Assembly: GCF_010448835.1 (NCBI RefSeq)
Contig: NZ_CP048409.1
Coordinates: 1,620,001 to 1,684,000, forward strand
Length of the DNA: 64,000 nucleotides
Reading direction: 5' to 3'
From: Draconibacterium halophilum
Lineage (GTDB): Bacteria; Bacteroidota; Bacteroidia; Bacteroidales; Prolixibacteraceae
Shown here: positions 48,055-58,241 of the stretch, piece after piece
Numbering within the stretch: position 1 is the first letter of the stretch
Layout: every line of letters starts with the position of its first letter
The notes under the pieces: generated by a model
Database searches by the model: none
What the model saw: only the letters and a program-made list of their open reading frames with translations
What the model was told of the DNA's origin: nothing
Made by a program: the position numbers and the translations under genes

Positions 48055-49737
48055 CTAATAACCATCGTTTTGTCTCATTTCGTTGGTAACACGAGTTAAT
48101 TGATTTGCAGGAATAGGACGTAGCAAATGATATGATTGAACATAGTTATTGCTCTGGCCTTCCGGATTGTACATGGTATAGCGTTCAATTAACTTACCAG
48201 TACGTTTCAGGTCGAACCAACGTTTCTGTTCTCCGCTAAATTCTCTTGAACGTTCGTCAAGGATGAAGTCGATTGTCGCATCTGCTGCAGTAATCATCAT
48301 TTCGCTTTCTTTTCCCGGATAAGCTGCTCTTTCGCGTACTGCATTAATATAAGGTACTGCCTCGCTTGCTTTGGTCTCGTTAATCAAAGCTTCGGCTAAA
48401 AGCAGGTAAGTTTCCGATAAACAATAAACGATCAGGTCGCGCGATCCTTCGGCATAGTTAACCGATGGACGTTTGTTGTCTTCCTGTTTGTAAGGAGTAG
48501 GGAAGATGTTGATACTATTGTTATCCGTGCCATCGGTGGTGTACCAAGACCACTCTTTACCTTTAGCATCAGGATGCCAGCTATACAAGTTTGAACCTGA
48601 TTTAACGCCTGGTAATCTTGCTTCAATTGCATCTACCTGTGCCTGAGTAAGGTTTTCGCCTGTAAGATATATTGCGGTATCGCCTACGGCAGCACCTGCC
48701 GGTAACGCATCGCCGGTAGTATTGTAGTACCAAACTTTTTGGAATCCTTCGTTAAAACGTGAGTCAACATCGTAACTGCCATTAACCCGGAAATTGTTTA
48801 ACAACCATCCTGTTGGGCGGTAGCGAATCCATGGACGACCATAACCGTGCCCAAGTGCACGAACTAAGCCCGATGCATATACTTCATACCAAGGGCGAAA
48901 GTGTAAATGTGAACGGTTTCCCAGAGGTGTTAAGATCGGATCTTCGTCATACTGAACCGACCATAAAATCTCAGGATGTTGTTCATTGTCGTGATCGTAA
49001 CGCGCCAGTGGATCTGCATCAAGTGCTAAACCATAATCGTCGATAACCGACTTTAATAATGGAACAGCAGTACCACTGTTGCCATTTGTTATATGAACCA
49101 GACCAAGCATGTGTTTGGCTGCAGCTTGTGTTGCCCGGCCAAAATTAGATTGAGTAACAGGCAAATGAGTTACGGCAAATTCAAGGTCAGCAATAATTGC
49201 ATCGTAAACTTGCGCTGCCGGAGTTCTAACCGCTTCCAGTTCTACACCCTGTGTTTCTTCTAAGGTTAAAGGCACATCGCCATAACTTTGAACAAGAATA
49301 AAATAATAGTGAGCTCTAAGAAAACGCGCTTCTGCTATTTTTGGATTCTTTTCATCATCTGTGAGCTCTTCCGAAGCTGTTGCTCTGTCAACCACGGCGT
49401 TGCAGGTATTAATGGCCTGGTAAAAATTAGTCCACACATGCCACATTATTCCATTTTCTGCGTTCAAACCGGCACCATATCTGTCTATATCCCAGTCGCC
49501 TCCATGGCCACCATGTGTATACTCATCAGTTCCGAACACCGAGAATTTATTACCTTCTTCTTGTGCATAGTACGTTCTTAAGAACGAATAAGAGGCGTTT
49601 ACACCTGCATCTAAACCGTCAATAGTATTTAGGTATTCAGATGTAACTCCTGATACAATTTCCTCGTCCAGCGTGTCGCACGAAATAAATGCGACCGTCA
49701 GCGAGAAGAATAATATTAGATATTTTATTTTTTTCAT
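48055..49737 (-). CDS. susD: SusD/RagB-family nutrient-binding outer-membrane lipoprotein
   Basis: 560 aa. Lipobox AFISC (Cys20) followed by DTLDEE. Family marks: AEARFLRAHYYFILVQSYGDVPL in the TPR region and FILDERSREFSGEQKRWFDLKRTGKL near the C-terminus. Partner of the preceding SusC (21 bp gap). Unlike the two mannan PULs, no SusE-type gene follows. Ligand unknown; neighbours suggest a sulfated or uronate-containing glycan. Confidence 0.93.
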   Translation of the reverse strand: MKKIKYLILFFSLTVAFISCDTLDEEIVSGVTSEYLNTIDGLDAGVNASYSFLRTYYAQEEGNKFSVFGTDEYTHGGHGGDWDIDRYGAGLNAENGIMWHVWTNFYQAINTCNAVVDRATASEELTDDEKNPKIAEARFLRAHYYFILVQSYGDVPLTLEETQGVELEAVRTPAAQVYDAIIADLEFAVTHLPVTQSNFGRATQAAAKHMLGLVHITNGNSGTAVPLLKSVIDDYGLALDADPLARYDHDNEQHPEILWSVQYDEDPILTPLGNRSHLHFRPWYEVYASGLVRALGHGYGRPWIRYRPTGWLLNNFRVNGSYDVDSRFNEGFQKVWYYNTTGDALPAGAAVGDTAIYLTGENLTQAQVDAIEARLPGVKSGSNLYSWHPDAKGKEWSWYTTDGTDNNSINIFPTPYKQEDNKRPSVNYAEGSRDLIVYCLSETYLLLAEALINETKASEAVPYINAVRERAAYPGKESEMMITAADATIDFILDERSREFSGEQKRWFDLKRTGKLIERYTMYNPEGQSNNYVQSYHLLRPIPANQLTRVTNEMRQNDGY

Positions 49738-49758
49738 TTTCCGATAATTTAAAAGTTC

Positions 49759-52685
49759 CTAAAAATCAACATTAACACCTACTGAAAACATTTTAATATC
49801 AGGTGTATCTGCACCTATTTCCCCATCATACGATTCCGGGTCGATACCGTTTTTCGATAATTTTGAGAATACGAAAGGCGTATCAGCATTGATATAAACT
49901 TTCATAGATTTTACACCAACTATTGATAAAGTACCTTCCGGAAGGTTGTAGCCCAATTGGATATTCTTAACTTTTAAGAAATCTCCTTTTTGGTACCCTC
50001 TTGTTGATCCAAAACGTGGGCCTTCTCTTGTTCCGTCAGCTTTTGGATGCTCATTAGTTGGATTGTTTTCTGTCCAATAATCAACAGCCAGGTTGTTGTA
50101 ACGACCTTGTAATGTTGAGTTATTAACTTCAAACTGGTTGTAGATAGTTTGACCGAAAGTACCAAATAACAGGAATGAAAGCTCAAAATCTTTGTATTGC
50201 ATTCTTGATCCCAGTCCCATTGTTAAAGTAGGAATATTCGATCCTAAAATCTGACGGTCATCCTGGTTTATTATATCGTCACTATTTACATCTCGCACTT
50301 TTATTTCACCCGGAGTAGCCTGGTAAACTGCAGCTGCGTCTTCTTCTCCCAATTGCCAGATACCAAGTTTATCGTAGTCGTACCAAACGGTTAATGATTC
50401 GCCAATAAACCATTGATTACCCACGTCGTCTCTTTTGTCTCCGTATAAATCAATAATCTTTTCTTTGTTGCCAAAAAGATTCAGGTCGGCTGTCCAGGTG
50501 AAATCAGAATTGTCAACCAGTCGCGCATTCAAAGAGAACTCCCAACCGGTATTTTGAGTTTCACCAACGTTGGTCAATATGTTATCAAAACCAGAAGTGA
50601 TTGGTAACTTTCTTTCTAACAACAGATCAGTTGTATTTGTCTGGTATACCTCGAAACTACCCGCTATTGATTGCCCAATTCCAAAGTCGACACCGATATT
50701 GGCAGTAGCCGATGATTCCCATTGTAGGTCAGGATTGGCAATTTCTCCAGGGCGGTAACCAAAACCTGATCCGCCTGCAAAAGAATAAGTTGTGCGAGAC
50801 AACCCCCACGAGTTTGGTATGGATCGATACCTGTATTACCGGTTACTCCGTAACTGGCACGTAATCTCAAATCAGAGAATAAATTTTGATTCTCCATAAA
50901 ACTTTCGTTACTAATTTTCCACAAGGCAGCGGCTGATGGGAAGAATCCCCATTTATTACCCTCTGCCAAACGTGAAGAACCATCGTAGCGACCGGTAAGT
51001 GTAATTAAATACTTGTCTTTTAGGCTGTAGTTAATACGTCCCATAAAAGACATAATGCCCCATTCGCTAAGGTACGAATCATACTCTCTTACAGTCTCAG
51101 CAGTTCCAAGATTATGGAATAACTGGTGTTCGTAAGGTAAGTCTTCTACATCAAGACGAGTTTCTTCCCAGTTCGATTCCTGAACACTAAATAATCCGGT
51201 AGCTTTAATGCTATGGTCTTCGTTAATGTCTTTTACATAGGTAAGGATGTTTTCGAAAGTTGTAACAAGCTCATTCACATGAATTTTTCTAGCACGTGGT
51301 GAGCTGTACTGACGAGCTGAAGATAAACTTCCTTCAAATAAACCATCCCTGTTCTTTTGATAGTCAACACCATAATTCATACGGTAGTTAAGGTTGGTGG
51401 TAATGTCAATTTCTCCAAAAATATTAGCAAAAACCCTAAAGTCATCTGCTTCATTAATCACTGCATTATCAGCATAATCAGCTAATGGATTCCAGCGTAA
51501 TGGGTCGGAAGCAGGTTGGTAAATAATATTACCTTCTTCATCGTATGGTTCGGCAAGCGGAGAGGCAGCCAGAGCGCTTCCGTATCCATTTGTACCTACG
51601 TTTTGTAACTTGTCGGAGATTTGAGTAGATGTTCCCACCTTTACTCTGCTTGAGATTTTATGGTCAAGGTTTAACCGGAATGTCTTACGGGTGAAATCCT
51701 GCGTTTCGATAATACCTTGTTCGTTGTAGTAGTTAACCGACATGGCGAATGCAGTTTTTGCATTTCCACCTCTAACACCAACCTGGTGACTTTGCTTATA
51801 ACCGTTAGAAATAACCAGGTCTGCCCAATCAGTAGAAACACCTCTTTCAAAGGCATTCTGGTCGGCATCAGTTATTGAATACCCACCATCAACTTTTAAT
51901 TGGTAAAACTCAGGTCCGGTCATCATGGTTGGTTCTCCAAGCGGACTGGTAACTCCATAGTATCCATTATAAGATACCGTTGTTGGCATATTACCACCTC
52001 GTGTTGTTGTAACAAGAATAACACCGTTTGCACCACGAGAACCATAAATGGCTGTGGCAGATGCATCTTTTAATACCTCCATCGATTTGATATCTTTTGG
52101 GTTGATATCATTGATGTTTCCACTGTAAGGAATACCGTCAACAACAAATAACGGATTGTTATCAGCTGTTAATGAACGACGTCCCCTAACGCGGATTGTA
52201 ACACCATCGCCAGGACGTGATCCTGATTGTAGTGCAACTACCCCGGCAGCACGTCCCTGTAGGGCATTTCCTGCACTGGTAACTGGCATTTCCTGAATGT
52301 CATCAGTAGTTACAGACGAAATTGCCCCTGTAATACTTCCTCTTTGTTCAGTACCATAACCAATTGCAATTACTTCATCAAGACCAATTGCATCTGGTTG
52401 AAGAGTTACGTTAATTGTAGTTTGATCTGAGATTTCAATCTCCTGAGTAATCATTCCGATATAAGAAAATATCAGAGTACTTTGCTCCGGGACTCCACTA
52501 ACTGTATAATCACCATCAACACTGGTTACTGTACCAATTGTTGTCCCTTGAACAAAAACAGATACCCCTGGAAGAGGCTCGCCCGATTCGTCTGTTACCT
52601 TACCGGTAACAGTTTTTTGTGCCATAGCGCTACTTGCCGTAACGATTAACACAGCAAAAAATAAAAGAAGTTTTTGCATAAACAT
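49759..52685 (-). pseudogene. susC: SusC/RagA TonB-dependent transporter, interrupted by one frameshift
   Basis: Two frames together give about 975 aa. From ATG 52685 (or the ATG two codons later): signal peptide ending SSAMAQ, carboxypeptidase-regulatory-like domain about 24-95 (GKVTDESGEPLPGVSVFVQGT), TonB-box region DEVIAIGYGTEQ, plug motifs LFVVDGIPYSG and ATAIYGSRGANGVILVTTTRGG, then barrel. The frame breaks at a run of five C on the plus strand (50803-50807); a one-base addition rejoins DPYQTRGG to LSRTTYSFAGG and the barrel continues to the C-terminal MFSVGVNVDF. No STN domain is present, and no sigma/fecR pair is nearby, so regulation differs from the first two systems. Probably functional if the shift is a sequencing error. 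Confidence 0.88.
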
Positions 52686-52887
52686 TTAGTTTTAGTTTAA
52701 TTAATTTTAGAAATAAAAGTAGTTTCTCTTTTAAGAATTAATTGAGGATGGTGTATTTTAACTTAGGTATTAAATACACTACATCGTGATCAGGGAGATC
52801 GATAGTTCGTTTCTTTTTTCATAATTAAGTAGTTTAGTTAATGACTTAACTCATTTCAAGAATGAATATAATTTGTTAATATTTAAT

Positions 52888-52923
52888 TGCAATCGATTGC
52901 ATGACAGACTGCAATCGATTGCA
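52888..52923. promoter_or_regulatory. Tandem LacI-type operators upstream of the third susC
   Basis: Two copies of the perfect 14-bp palindrome TGCAATCGATTGCA at 52888-52901 and 52910-52923, centres 22 bp apart (about two helical turns). A central CG with symmetric arms is typical of LacI/GalR-family operators. An identical copy lies before the GH105 gene at 61233-61246. They lie about 200-240 bp upstream of the susC start. The regulator is not in the window. Confidence 0.7.
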
Positions 52924-52929
52924 TTAAGA

Positions 52930-52937
52930 CAAATTTA
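52930..52937 (-). promoter_or_regulatory. Putative -7 element of the third susC
   Basis: On the minus strand TAAATTTG (52937 to 52930) matches the Bacteroidota -7 consensus and ends 6 bp before the first operator copy, so the operators would cover the transcription start and early transcribed region. No clear -33 element is seen. It implies a leader of about 240 nt. The rest of the 431-bp gap up to the ThuA gene (52938-53116) is AT-rich without a gene. Confidence 0.4.
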
Positions 52938-53116
52938 GGTTAAAATCTATTAGGACGCTAGTAGGAAATTTGCGAATACTGATGCTGAATTTGCAAAATG
53001 GCTGTTTCTCTGATCTTCTCCTATTATTCTTAATTGTTTATTAATAAATACGTAATGAGTGTGTTTTTATTTGTTTCATTTTCAGAATTCCAACCATTTG
53101 CTATAGTGTAGTTTGC

Positions 53117-54034
53117 TTACAATTCAATGGGTGAATCATCGCACTCTATATCCCCAATAGCATATTGAATACCATCCAGATAAAATTTTAACAAATTTTC
53201 TTTCTCGAAGCTCTGTGCATTATGCGAAGGCGAAACATAGAATACGCGCCCTTTTCCATGTTTTTTTATCCAGGCCACGTAACGAATATTCTCCTCAATT
53301 GGTTGTCTCTTCCCTTCAAGTTTGTCGGTGTCCATGTAAAGTAGTGGTCTGAAGTTTTTCTTTTCGTATGCCTTATTAAATAGGTAGGGCTCATCGATAT
53401 GAACAAAACTTTTACCGTTAAAAGCTTTCGTTAAAGGATGATCGGGGTCGCAAAGTTCCAGGGATATTTCTTGTTGTCTTGGGTGATAATCAAAACTGCC
53501 ACCTATCATTTCGCTAAAAGGCATTGAATTATTTTGCATTACAATAGCACCGTGAGTAACGATTAAACCTCCTCCGTTTTTTACGTATTCAATCAGGTTG
53601 TTTTCCAACTCTTTTGCTTTTTTCTTTTTTTGTTCTTCGCTTAAACTTTTGTCTTCATCAAGCAGGTCGAGAATAAGATCGCGGCGAGGACCAATAGAAC
53701 AGTTGTTATTGAGAACGACTGCATCGTATTTCGCTAAGTTCGCAGCTTCCAAACAAAAAACATCCTGGGTTATTTCGGATTCATATGCTCCCGATTTTTC
53801 ACCTAACACACGTATTACCTGCGAAGTGTGTGGAGTAACCCAGTGATTAAACCCCGTGAACTTATCAAAAACAAGTATTTTTCGCGATTTGGAAGGAGTC
53901 GCTTCGGGAGCGTCAGGTGCAAGTGTTTCTATTTTTTGTATCCAATCTTCCGTAACATCAAATGGTTCGTGTTGTGCGGAAGAAATAATCGTTGTTGCAA
54001 AAAATAATGCAATTAGAAGTGATAACCTGTTCAT
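53117..54034 (-). CDS. ThuA-like domain protein, exported
   Basis: 305 aa with a Sec signal peptide (LFFATTIISSAQ, cleavage near 21). The ThuA-like fold (class I glutamine-amidotransferase-like) runs about 50-295: KILVFDKFTGFNHWVTPHTSQVI, YDAVVLNNNCSIG, LIEYVKNGGGLIVTHGAI and ISLELCDPDHPLTKAF. ThuA works with the oxidoreductase ThuB in the 3-keto pathway for trehalose-type disaccharides. Its presence after a Gfo/Idh/MocA gene suggests a similar partnership here, in the periplasm rather than the cytoplasm. The gene is 118 bp after the oxidoreductase, across a GC-rich hairpin. Confidence 0.85.
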   Translation of the reverse strand: MNRLSLLIALFFATTIISSAQHEPFDVTEDWIQKIETLAPDAPEATPSKSRKILVFDKFTGFNHWVTPHTSQVIRVLGEKSGAYESEITQDVFCLEAANLAKYDAVVLNNNCSIGPRRDLILDLLDEDKSLSEEQKKKKAKELENNLIEYVKNGGGLIVTHGAIVMQNNSMPFSEMIGGSFDYHPRQQEISLELCDPDHPLTKAFNGKSFVHIDEPYLFNKAYEKKNFRPLLYMDTDKLEGKRQPIEENIRYVAWIKKHGKGRVFYVSPSHNAQSFEKENLLKFYLDGIQYAIGDIECDDSPIEL

Positions 54035-54077
54035 GTTGTATTTTTTAAGTATAACTGTGCTGTCTTATTTATTTTTT

Positions 54078-54103
54078 AAACCCCGGACAATTGCCCGGGG
54101 TTT
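54078..54103. terminator. GC-rich hairpin between the oxidoreductase and ThuA genes
   Basis: Perfect 9-bp arms AAACCCCGG / CCGGGGTTT with an 8-nt middle. It lies between the oxidoreductase stop and the ThuA start on the minus strand. The plus side continues TTTTGTATAT; the minus side runs into A/T. It may reduce read-through into the ThuA gene. Confidence 0.5.
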
Positions 54104-54152
54104 TGTATATCATCCGGATAAGGATAATGCTTATTCGCTTGTAATATAATTA

Positions 54153-55529
54153 CTACGATCTTTTAATATAATCTGTTCCGTAAGGATAACGCTGTGGACG
54201 ACTCAGCATAGAATTGGCCAGATCGTTGTTTATAAAACGTTCGGTTACCGGATCCCATTCCAGAATTCCCGGAATTTTCATAGCAATGTGGCTAACCAAA
54301 CATACCGAACATGCCCGGTGACCAATTTCTGCAGGTGAGATTGGATCTTTTCTTGATTTTATACAATCCAACCAGTTTCCGTGTTGTTCTTCGCTTACAT
54401 AAAGTTTTATTTCGTCGTCGCCAATTTTCGAACGTAAAATAGCCTCGTCACTTGCATCCAGTGCTTTTGTCGACCCTTCAGGAATTGGATCGGAAGCTGT
54501 TGCACGGTATGCTCCGCGGGTTACAAAAATCCATCCGTCTTCTCCTTCGTAGCGAATTCCGTTAGGGAAGCCACCGCTGGTATAAACAGTAATTCCATTT
54601 GCATATTCCTGTTTTACCATAAAATCGCCATGTACGTTCCAGTCGCCCGATTTTGGAAATTGCGCTACAGCTTCAACCGAAATTGGTCCGGTATATTCGG
54701 TATCCATTCCCCAGGCTGCACTGTCGTAGTGATGCTGCCCCCATCCGGTTATCATTCCTGCTCCGTAATTCTCATGGCGCAACCATCCCGGACGTCCATA
54801 TCCTTTATGCGGATGCACAAGCTTTTCTTTGTATTCTACTTCAGGAGTAGATCCCAACCACATATCAAAATTCAGGTTGGCCGGAACCGGACCTGTTTCA
54901 AATATCGGTCCTGAGGGATCGCCGGGTAATCCAATTTTTACGGTATGTATTTTTCCAATTCGACCATTACGAACCAGTTCTGCCGCCCTGCGGAATTGTG
55001 ATGACGAACGTTGCTGGGTGCCCATTTGTAAAATAGTACCCTGACGGTTAATAATATCGCTTAATAAGCGTCCTTCGGCAACGGTAAGCGAAGTTGGTTT
55101 TTGCAGGTAAATATCTTTCCCGGCTAAAGCAGCTTCAATTGCCGGCTGAGAGTGCCAGTGATCCGGTGTACTAATAATTACCGCATCAATATCAGTATTG
55201 GAAAGCATGTCTTTATAGTCGTCATACATTTTTACGTCAACCGGATTTGAACTACCAGTTTTATTCTTGTAAAAATCTTCAACAAGTTTTTTACCGTCTT
55301 GCATACGATTGCTGTCTACATCCGATACGGCAATTAATCTAGCAACATCGTGTTGCATCGTTCCGGGCATATCGTGTCCACGTGCAATACGTCCGCATCC
55401 AATTTGGCCGATATTAATTTTATTACTTGGTGCGCTCGCTCCAAATACCGACGAGGGGACAATTGTTGGAATTACCATAGCTCCGGCAGTTGTGGCGGCT
55501 GCATTTCTTAAAAAATTTCTTCTTTTCAT
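54153..55529 (-). CDS. Gfo/Idh/MocA-family oxidoreductase, Tat-exported
   Basis: 458 aa. Begins with a twin-arginine signal (KRRNFLRNAAATTAGAMVI), expected for a protein exported with its nucleotide cofactor bound. Rossmann motif INIGQIGCGRIARGH (about 38-52), then STPDHWHSQPA and YLQKPTSLTV, in which Lys144 takes the place of the catalytic EKP lysine. The C-terminal alpha/beta domain includes GWGQHHYDSAAWGMD. Such proteins oxidise sugars or glycosides, often at C3, and the family borders GH109. It lies 32 bp after the PmoA-like gene and upstream of a ThuA gene, so the three probably act together on one exported substrate. Confidence 0.9.
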   Translation of the reverse strand: MKRRNFLRNAAATTAGAMVIPTIVPSSVFGASAPSNKINIGQIGCGRIARGHDMPGTMQHDVARLIAVSDVDSNRMQDGKKLVEDFYKNKTGSSNPVDVKMYDDYKDMLSNTDIDAVIISTPDHWHSQPAIEAALAGKDIYLQKPTSLTVAEGRLLSDIINRQGTILQMGTQQRSSSQFRRAAELVRNGRIGKIHTVKIGLPGDPSGPIFETGPVPANLNFDMWLGSTPEVEYKEKLVHPHKGYGRPGWLRHENYGAGMITGWGQHHYDSAAWGMDTEYTGPISVEAVAQFPKSGDWNVHGDFMVKQEYANGITVYTSGGFPNGIRYEGEDGWIFVTRGAYRATASDPIPEGSTKALDASDEAILRSKIGDDEIKLYVSEEQHGNWLDCIKSRKDPISPAEIGHRACSVCLVSHIAMKIPGILEWDPVTERFINNDLANSMLSRPQRYPYGTDYIKRS

Positions 55530-55561
55530 ATTTAAGTTTTATTAGTTATATATTGATGTAG

Positions 55562-56802
55562 TTATTTCAATTCGGCTTTTGGAACGCTTGCAAAACTATT
55601 CCAGTATTTTTCAGCAGTTTCTGCATCAAGCTTTCCATCAAAGATAATCATACGATATTTTAATGTATAGGTTTTCTTTGGATCAAGTTTCCAGTCATCA
55701 TGTCGTATCGGAACGAACTCAAAATACATATCACCACGTCCGCCATTTGAATCAATAGGCCAAACGCGCATTGGTTCGGGATGCATTCGGTTTGACGGGT
55801 GGCTCATAAAAAGTATTCCTGAGCGCCCTTCTTCAACATCCGATTCGCCTTCCACCAGGCACCAGCGTGCATACGAGCCGTCAGCATCAATTCGTGTTTT
55901 TCCATCTGAAGTAAGTACGGTGCAATTGTCTTTGTGCCAGGTTTCTGTTGCACGGAAACCAATTCCACCACCATAGCGGTAGGCATCAAGCAAAATTCCG
56001 TTTTCCAGCGGACTGTTTAGCGAAGTGGTGTAATCTACCATCCAAATATCTTCGCCAATATTCCAGGCGCGCACATCCAGCATTTCATTCATCGCAATCT
56101 GGTCTTCACCGCGAGCGCCATAATCAATGTGCTGTTGCAACGATTCAAATCCACTAAATACGGCACCTTCAGCTTCCGAAAGAAATCCTGCAAACTTAAC
56201 GGTTCCTTGTCCGGCTTTCAGGTTCCAGAAATCTACGGCCCTGTCGCCGATGTGGGTTTTGGTCCATGGCCCCAAATACCGTAATGATGGTAGTGGTCGG
56301 GTGCCTGAATGCGTGTCAGAACTTTTCCTCCGGGTGAGGTTAATGGATGAATATAGCCCGAACGTTTATAAAGCGGATCAACACCTTTTGGTGGCAATGT
56401 AACAGCATGTCTGTACTTTAGAATCGTTTTGTCGCCCACCTGAAAACATAAATCCTCGCTATCTTTTTTAAGCGAAACAGCTGCGTTTTCTGTTGCCGTT
56501 TTTTCTTCTGTTTTCAATATAAAATCGCGTACTGTTCCTTTTGGGGTTTCATCATTTAATAAGAACCAAAGGCGAGCCGAATGTCCTGTTTCAAGCTGGC
56601 AGGGGAGAGCCGTTTCTTTATCGTTTATAATTTCATATAATGCAAGGGTACCGTTATCGGTGTTGTAATTAACTCTGTTTAATGGAACTGATACCGGGGT
56701 GTTTATACGATCTTCAGTAAATTCAACACTAAATTTCAGGATTTGTTGGGCAAACAGTGTTTGAGTTATAAGAATGAGTGCACTTAATACTACTATTTTC
56801 AT
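55562..56802 (-). pseudogene. PmoA-family (DUF6807) exported protein, interrupted by one frameshift
   Basis: Two frames give about 413 aa from the ATG at 56802, the start that yields a signal peptide (VVLSALILITQTLFAQQ). The first frame ends after HHYGIWGHGPK. Restoring one G/C base near 56267-56270 joins HHYGIW directly to GPWTKTHIGDRAVDFWNL and runs on to the stop at 55562. The sequence matches the family labelled 'methane oxygenase PmoA' in databases; that label is misleading, since the fold is a beta-sandwich seen in carbohydrate loci and function is unknown. First gene of the PmoA-oxidoreductase-ThuA group. Likely intact if the missing base is an error. Confidence 0.82.
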
Positions 56803-57112
56803 TGTAATTCGTTTTATTGGTAAATGTAGAATGGATAAATTCATTTTAGATTATGCTTCTTTCATATTTAATTTGTTTAGCTGTTGTTTTTATGATGTGG
56901 TTACCCAAAGCAAATCTTAATTGTAGTGTTGGCAACAAGCAGTTTTGACGGGGTGAATAATTGAGTAGTGTTAAGGTTTCTTGTCTGAAGCGTATACACT
57001 GGCGGTTGGAAGTTATACCTCTTAGTGCTATGTGCAGATTTTCTGCATAGACAGAGAGTAAGCTAATGTTGCGTCGTTTATCAGTCATAAGTTAGCTGCT
57101 GAATAGTAGCTT

Positions 57113-57120
57113 CAAATTTA
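57113..57120 (-). promoter_or_regulatory. Putative -7 element for the PmoA-oxidoreductase group
   Basis: On the minus strand TAAATTTG (57120 to 57113) fits the Bacteroidota -7 consensus, with a TTTG 15 bp further upstream (57139 to 57136), a little short of normal spacing. It implies a leader of about 300 nt in the 412-bp divergent gap (56803-57214). I see no convincing gene in that gap. Confidence 0.35.
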
Positions 57121-57161
57121 CAGATATAGACAATTCAAACATAGTACATATTTTGCAAGTG

Positions 57162-57192
57162 TTTGTATTTGTTTAGCAATTTTGTATTTTTG
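57162..57192 (+). promoter_or_regulatory. Bacteroidota promoter of the AraC gene
   Basis: -33 TTTG (57162-57165) and -7 TATTTTTG (57185-57192) with a 19-bp spacer, a near-ideal Bacteroidota primary promoter, ending 22 bp before the AraC ATG at 57215. Confidence 0.6.
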
Positions 57193-57214
57193 ATATTATC
57201 CTAATAAGCGGACT

Positions 57215-58083
57215 ATGAAATTAATGCACGAGCAAATTGATTTTCCCGGAAAATCAGTTGTTATAGCTAGAATGCAAGAAAAACAGTGTTTTACCTATCC
57301 CTGGCATTTTCATTCGGAGTACGAAATTATTTATGTTTTAGATGGTTATGGGACACGTTTTGTGGCTGATAGCATTGAAGAATTTGATTCGGACGATTTT
57401 GTTTTAATGGCCAGCAATCTGCCACATTTCTGGAAAACTGATGCTTCATACCATGAAAAGAAAAATCATAAAAAATTAAGTATATCGTATTGCAGTTTCC
57501 TAATGAGTTTTTCAAAGAGGCAATTTTGGATTATCCTGAGTTTTACCGGATAAAAGAACTGTTGAAAAGGTCGGTCAAGGGAATTTGCTTTTCTAAAGAA
57601 TTTGCTAAAAAAGCGAGGAAAAAGGTAGTAAAAATTGCGCGTTCGAATGGTTTTGAACGCCTGTCGCTTACGCTAAAGTTGTTGGATTTCATGGCACGAT
57701 CAACGGAGTATCGATTACTGGCCGGTCAGTATTATCAACTGGACAGGCACAATTTTAACAGCGACCGCTTAACCAAAGTTATGCACTTCCTGAATACGAA
57801 TTACTTAAAGAAAGTTGAATTAAAAGATGTAGCAGCCGTTGCCAATATGCATCCCTCTGCATTTTGTCGGTATTTTAAAGAGCACTCAGGGAAATCACTT
57901 TCTGAATTTATTAACGAAATACGCATTGGGTATGCTTGTCGCTTACTTTTGGAAGGAAAAATGACTGTATCGCAAATCTGTTTTGAGTGTGGATTTAATA
58001 ACCTATCAAATTTTAATCGGACATTTAAAAAGAATACGGGGTATACACCGACTTCTTATTTTGAAGAATTTCAACGAAAATAG
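57215..58083 (+). pseudogene. AraC-family transcriptional regulator, interrupted by one frameshift
   Basis: Two frames give about 289 aa. The N-terminal part is a cupin sensor (CFTYPWHFHSEYEIIYVLDGYGTRFV, then DDFVLMASNLPHFW). The first frame fails near 57485-57492, where a missing base turns the expected LQFPNEFFKEAIL continuation out of frame. The C-terminal double helix-turn-helix is intact: VELKDVAAVANMHPSAFCRYFKEHSG and MTVSQICFECGFNNLSNFNRTFKKNTGYTPTSY. Divergent from the PmoA-oxidoreductase-ThuA genes, so probably their sugar-responsive activator. The shift may be a sequencing error. Confidence 0.85.
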
Positions 58084-58133
58084 ATGGCTATAGAGAACTT
58101 TTGGGTTTAGCCGGAAGTGCTCGTTGTAAAAGT

Positions 58134-58181
58134 TAAGGCCATTCCAACAAAATGCAGAAATGGCCTTAGTTGTATTTTTTT
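58134..58181 (+). terminator. Rho-independent terminator after the AraC gene
   Basis: Perfect 10-bp arms TAAGGCCATT / AATGGCCTTA separated by 15 nt (58134-58168), followed by GTTGTATTTTTTT. Placed 50 bp after the AraC stop and ahead of the convergent oxidoreductase gene. Confidence 0.8.
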
Positions 58182-58241
58182 AGCAGATTCTAAATTTTGA
58201 GCATCTGCTTTTTCTCCAGAATTTGGATAGATTTTAATAAA

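Noticed and set aside
49759..50802. Separate small TonB-receptor gene beginning at 50802
   Set aside because: It is the C-terminal barrel of the preceding SusC frame, separated only by one missing base at a C run.
55562..56802. True methane monooxygenase subunit from the name PmoA
   Set aside because: The database label is historical. The protein is a soluble exported beta-rich protein in a sugar locus, with no membrane segments of a methane monooxygenase.
56846..57088. 80-codon minus-strand frame in the gap upstream of the PmoA-like gene
   Set aside because: No family features or signal peptide; it lies in the probable leader of the divergent operon. Judged chance.
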